Below are positions 14,205-14,385 of a DNA stretch of 14,385 nt, piece by piece. Under the pieces are notes generated by a model. It saw nothing but the letters and a program-made list of their open reading frames with translations. It was not told where the DNA came from and did not search any database. Where the stretch lies: contig JAGFNK010001139.1 of assembly GCA_025769875.1 (NCBI GenBank), positions 1 through 14,385 on the forward strand. Direction: 5' to 3'. Made by a program: the position numbers and the translations under genes. Source of the stretch: Russula earlei. Taxonomy: Eukaryota; Basidiomycota; Agaricomycetes; Russulales; Russulaceae. Numbering within the stretch: position 1 is the first letter of the stretch; every line of letters begins with the position of its first letter.

Positions 14205-14385
14205 ATGCCTATTTTTAGAATACACCACATTACTAAATACGAATACGACAGGCCGATAAAGGAAAGTAGTAATGAGGTAAAGATATTTCCCTATCTCTGT
14301 AATGAGCAGGAGGTATTACAGCATGAGCTCCTTATTACCAATAACCCGGAAGTACAGGTATTTACCGATTACTGGGGTAATCGTG
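14205..14385 (+). CDS. transglutaminase-like protein, N-terminal part, runs off the window
   Basis: From ATG 14205, sixty codons are open to the window end. The start MPIFRIHHITKYEYDRPIKE followed by SSNEVKIFPYLCNEQEV and the end TDYWGNR match the beta-sheet N-terminal domain of bacterial transglutaminase-like proteins (COG1305). The papain-like Cys-His-Asp core lies beyond the edge. It begins nine bases after the alpha-E stop. It completes the conserved trio of ATP-grasp, alpha-E and transglutaminase. Confidence 0.88.
   Translation, partial: MPIFRIHHITKYEYDRPIKESSNEVKIFPYLCNEQEVLQHELLITNNPEVQVFTDYWGNR

Overview
The window looks like a chromosomal stretch from a Bacteroidota bacterium, most likely Chitinophagaceae (Chitinophaga/Niastella-like). 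Grounds: TAnnTTTG-type -7 promoter elements, little use of Shine-Dalgarno sequences, moderate G+C, and protein families typical of that group. This placement is inference from the sequence, not a search result.

Left part (1-1911): an AT-rich edge with a possible fragment of a nucleotidyltransferase-like (MNT) gene on the minus strand. It is followed by a HEPN-domain gene split by a frameshift, then by about 590 bp without a gene. That gap is packed with at least five different short tandem arrays, nearly all with an exact 11-bp period (often a 7-bp core plus 4 variable bases), followed by a 10-bp-period and a 21-bp-period array.

Envelope-stress or metal module (1912-6115, plus strand): ECF sigma factor, short single-TM anti-sigma-like protein, membrane-anchored Spy/CnrX-like protein, terminator, YHYH lipoprotein, a REP/MITE-like palindrome, then a tight three-gene operon (small proline-rich Spy-like protein, SCO1/SenC copper-chaperone-like protein, MORN/YwqK-like lipoprotein). 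The first four genes are all broken by single-base indels. A candidate ECF promoter (AAC-N16-CGT) precedes the sigma gene.

Middle (6257-8586, minus strand): two tandem, clearly paralogous YbjJ-like MFS transporters in one operon. They are divergent from aspS and convergent with the MORN gene. aspS (8692-10517) also carries a one-base frameshift near its C-terminus. Because AspRS is essential, this suggests that at least some of the eight indels are sequence errors rather than decay. A perfect 53-bp palindrome separates aspS from a convergent PadR plus PadR-associated membrane protein pair (minus strand).

Right part (11789-end, plus strand): a circularly permuted ATP-grasp protein, an alpha-E protein and the start of a transglutaminase-like protein. 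This conserved operon is predicted to make and process a peptide or peptide tag, and in other bacteria it is often linked to the Anbu proteasome-like peptidase. The operon runs off the window. No tRNA, rRNA, CRISPR array or transposase was seen.
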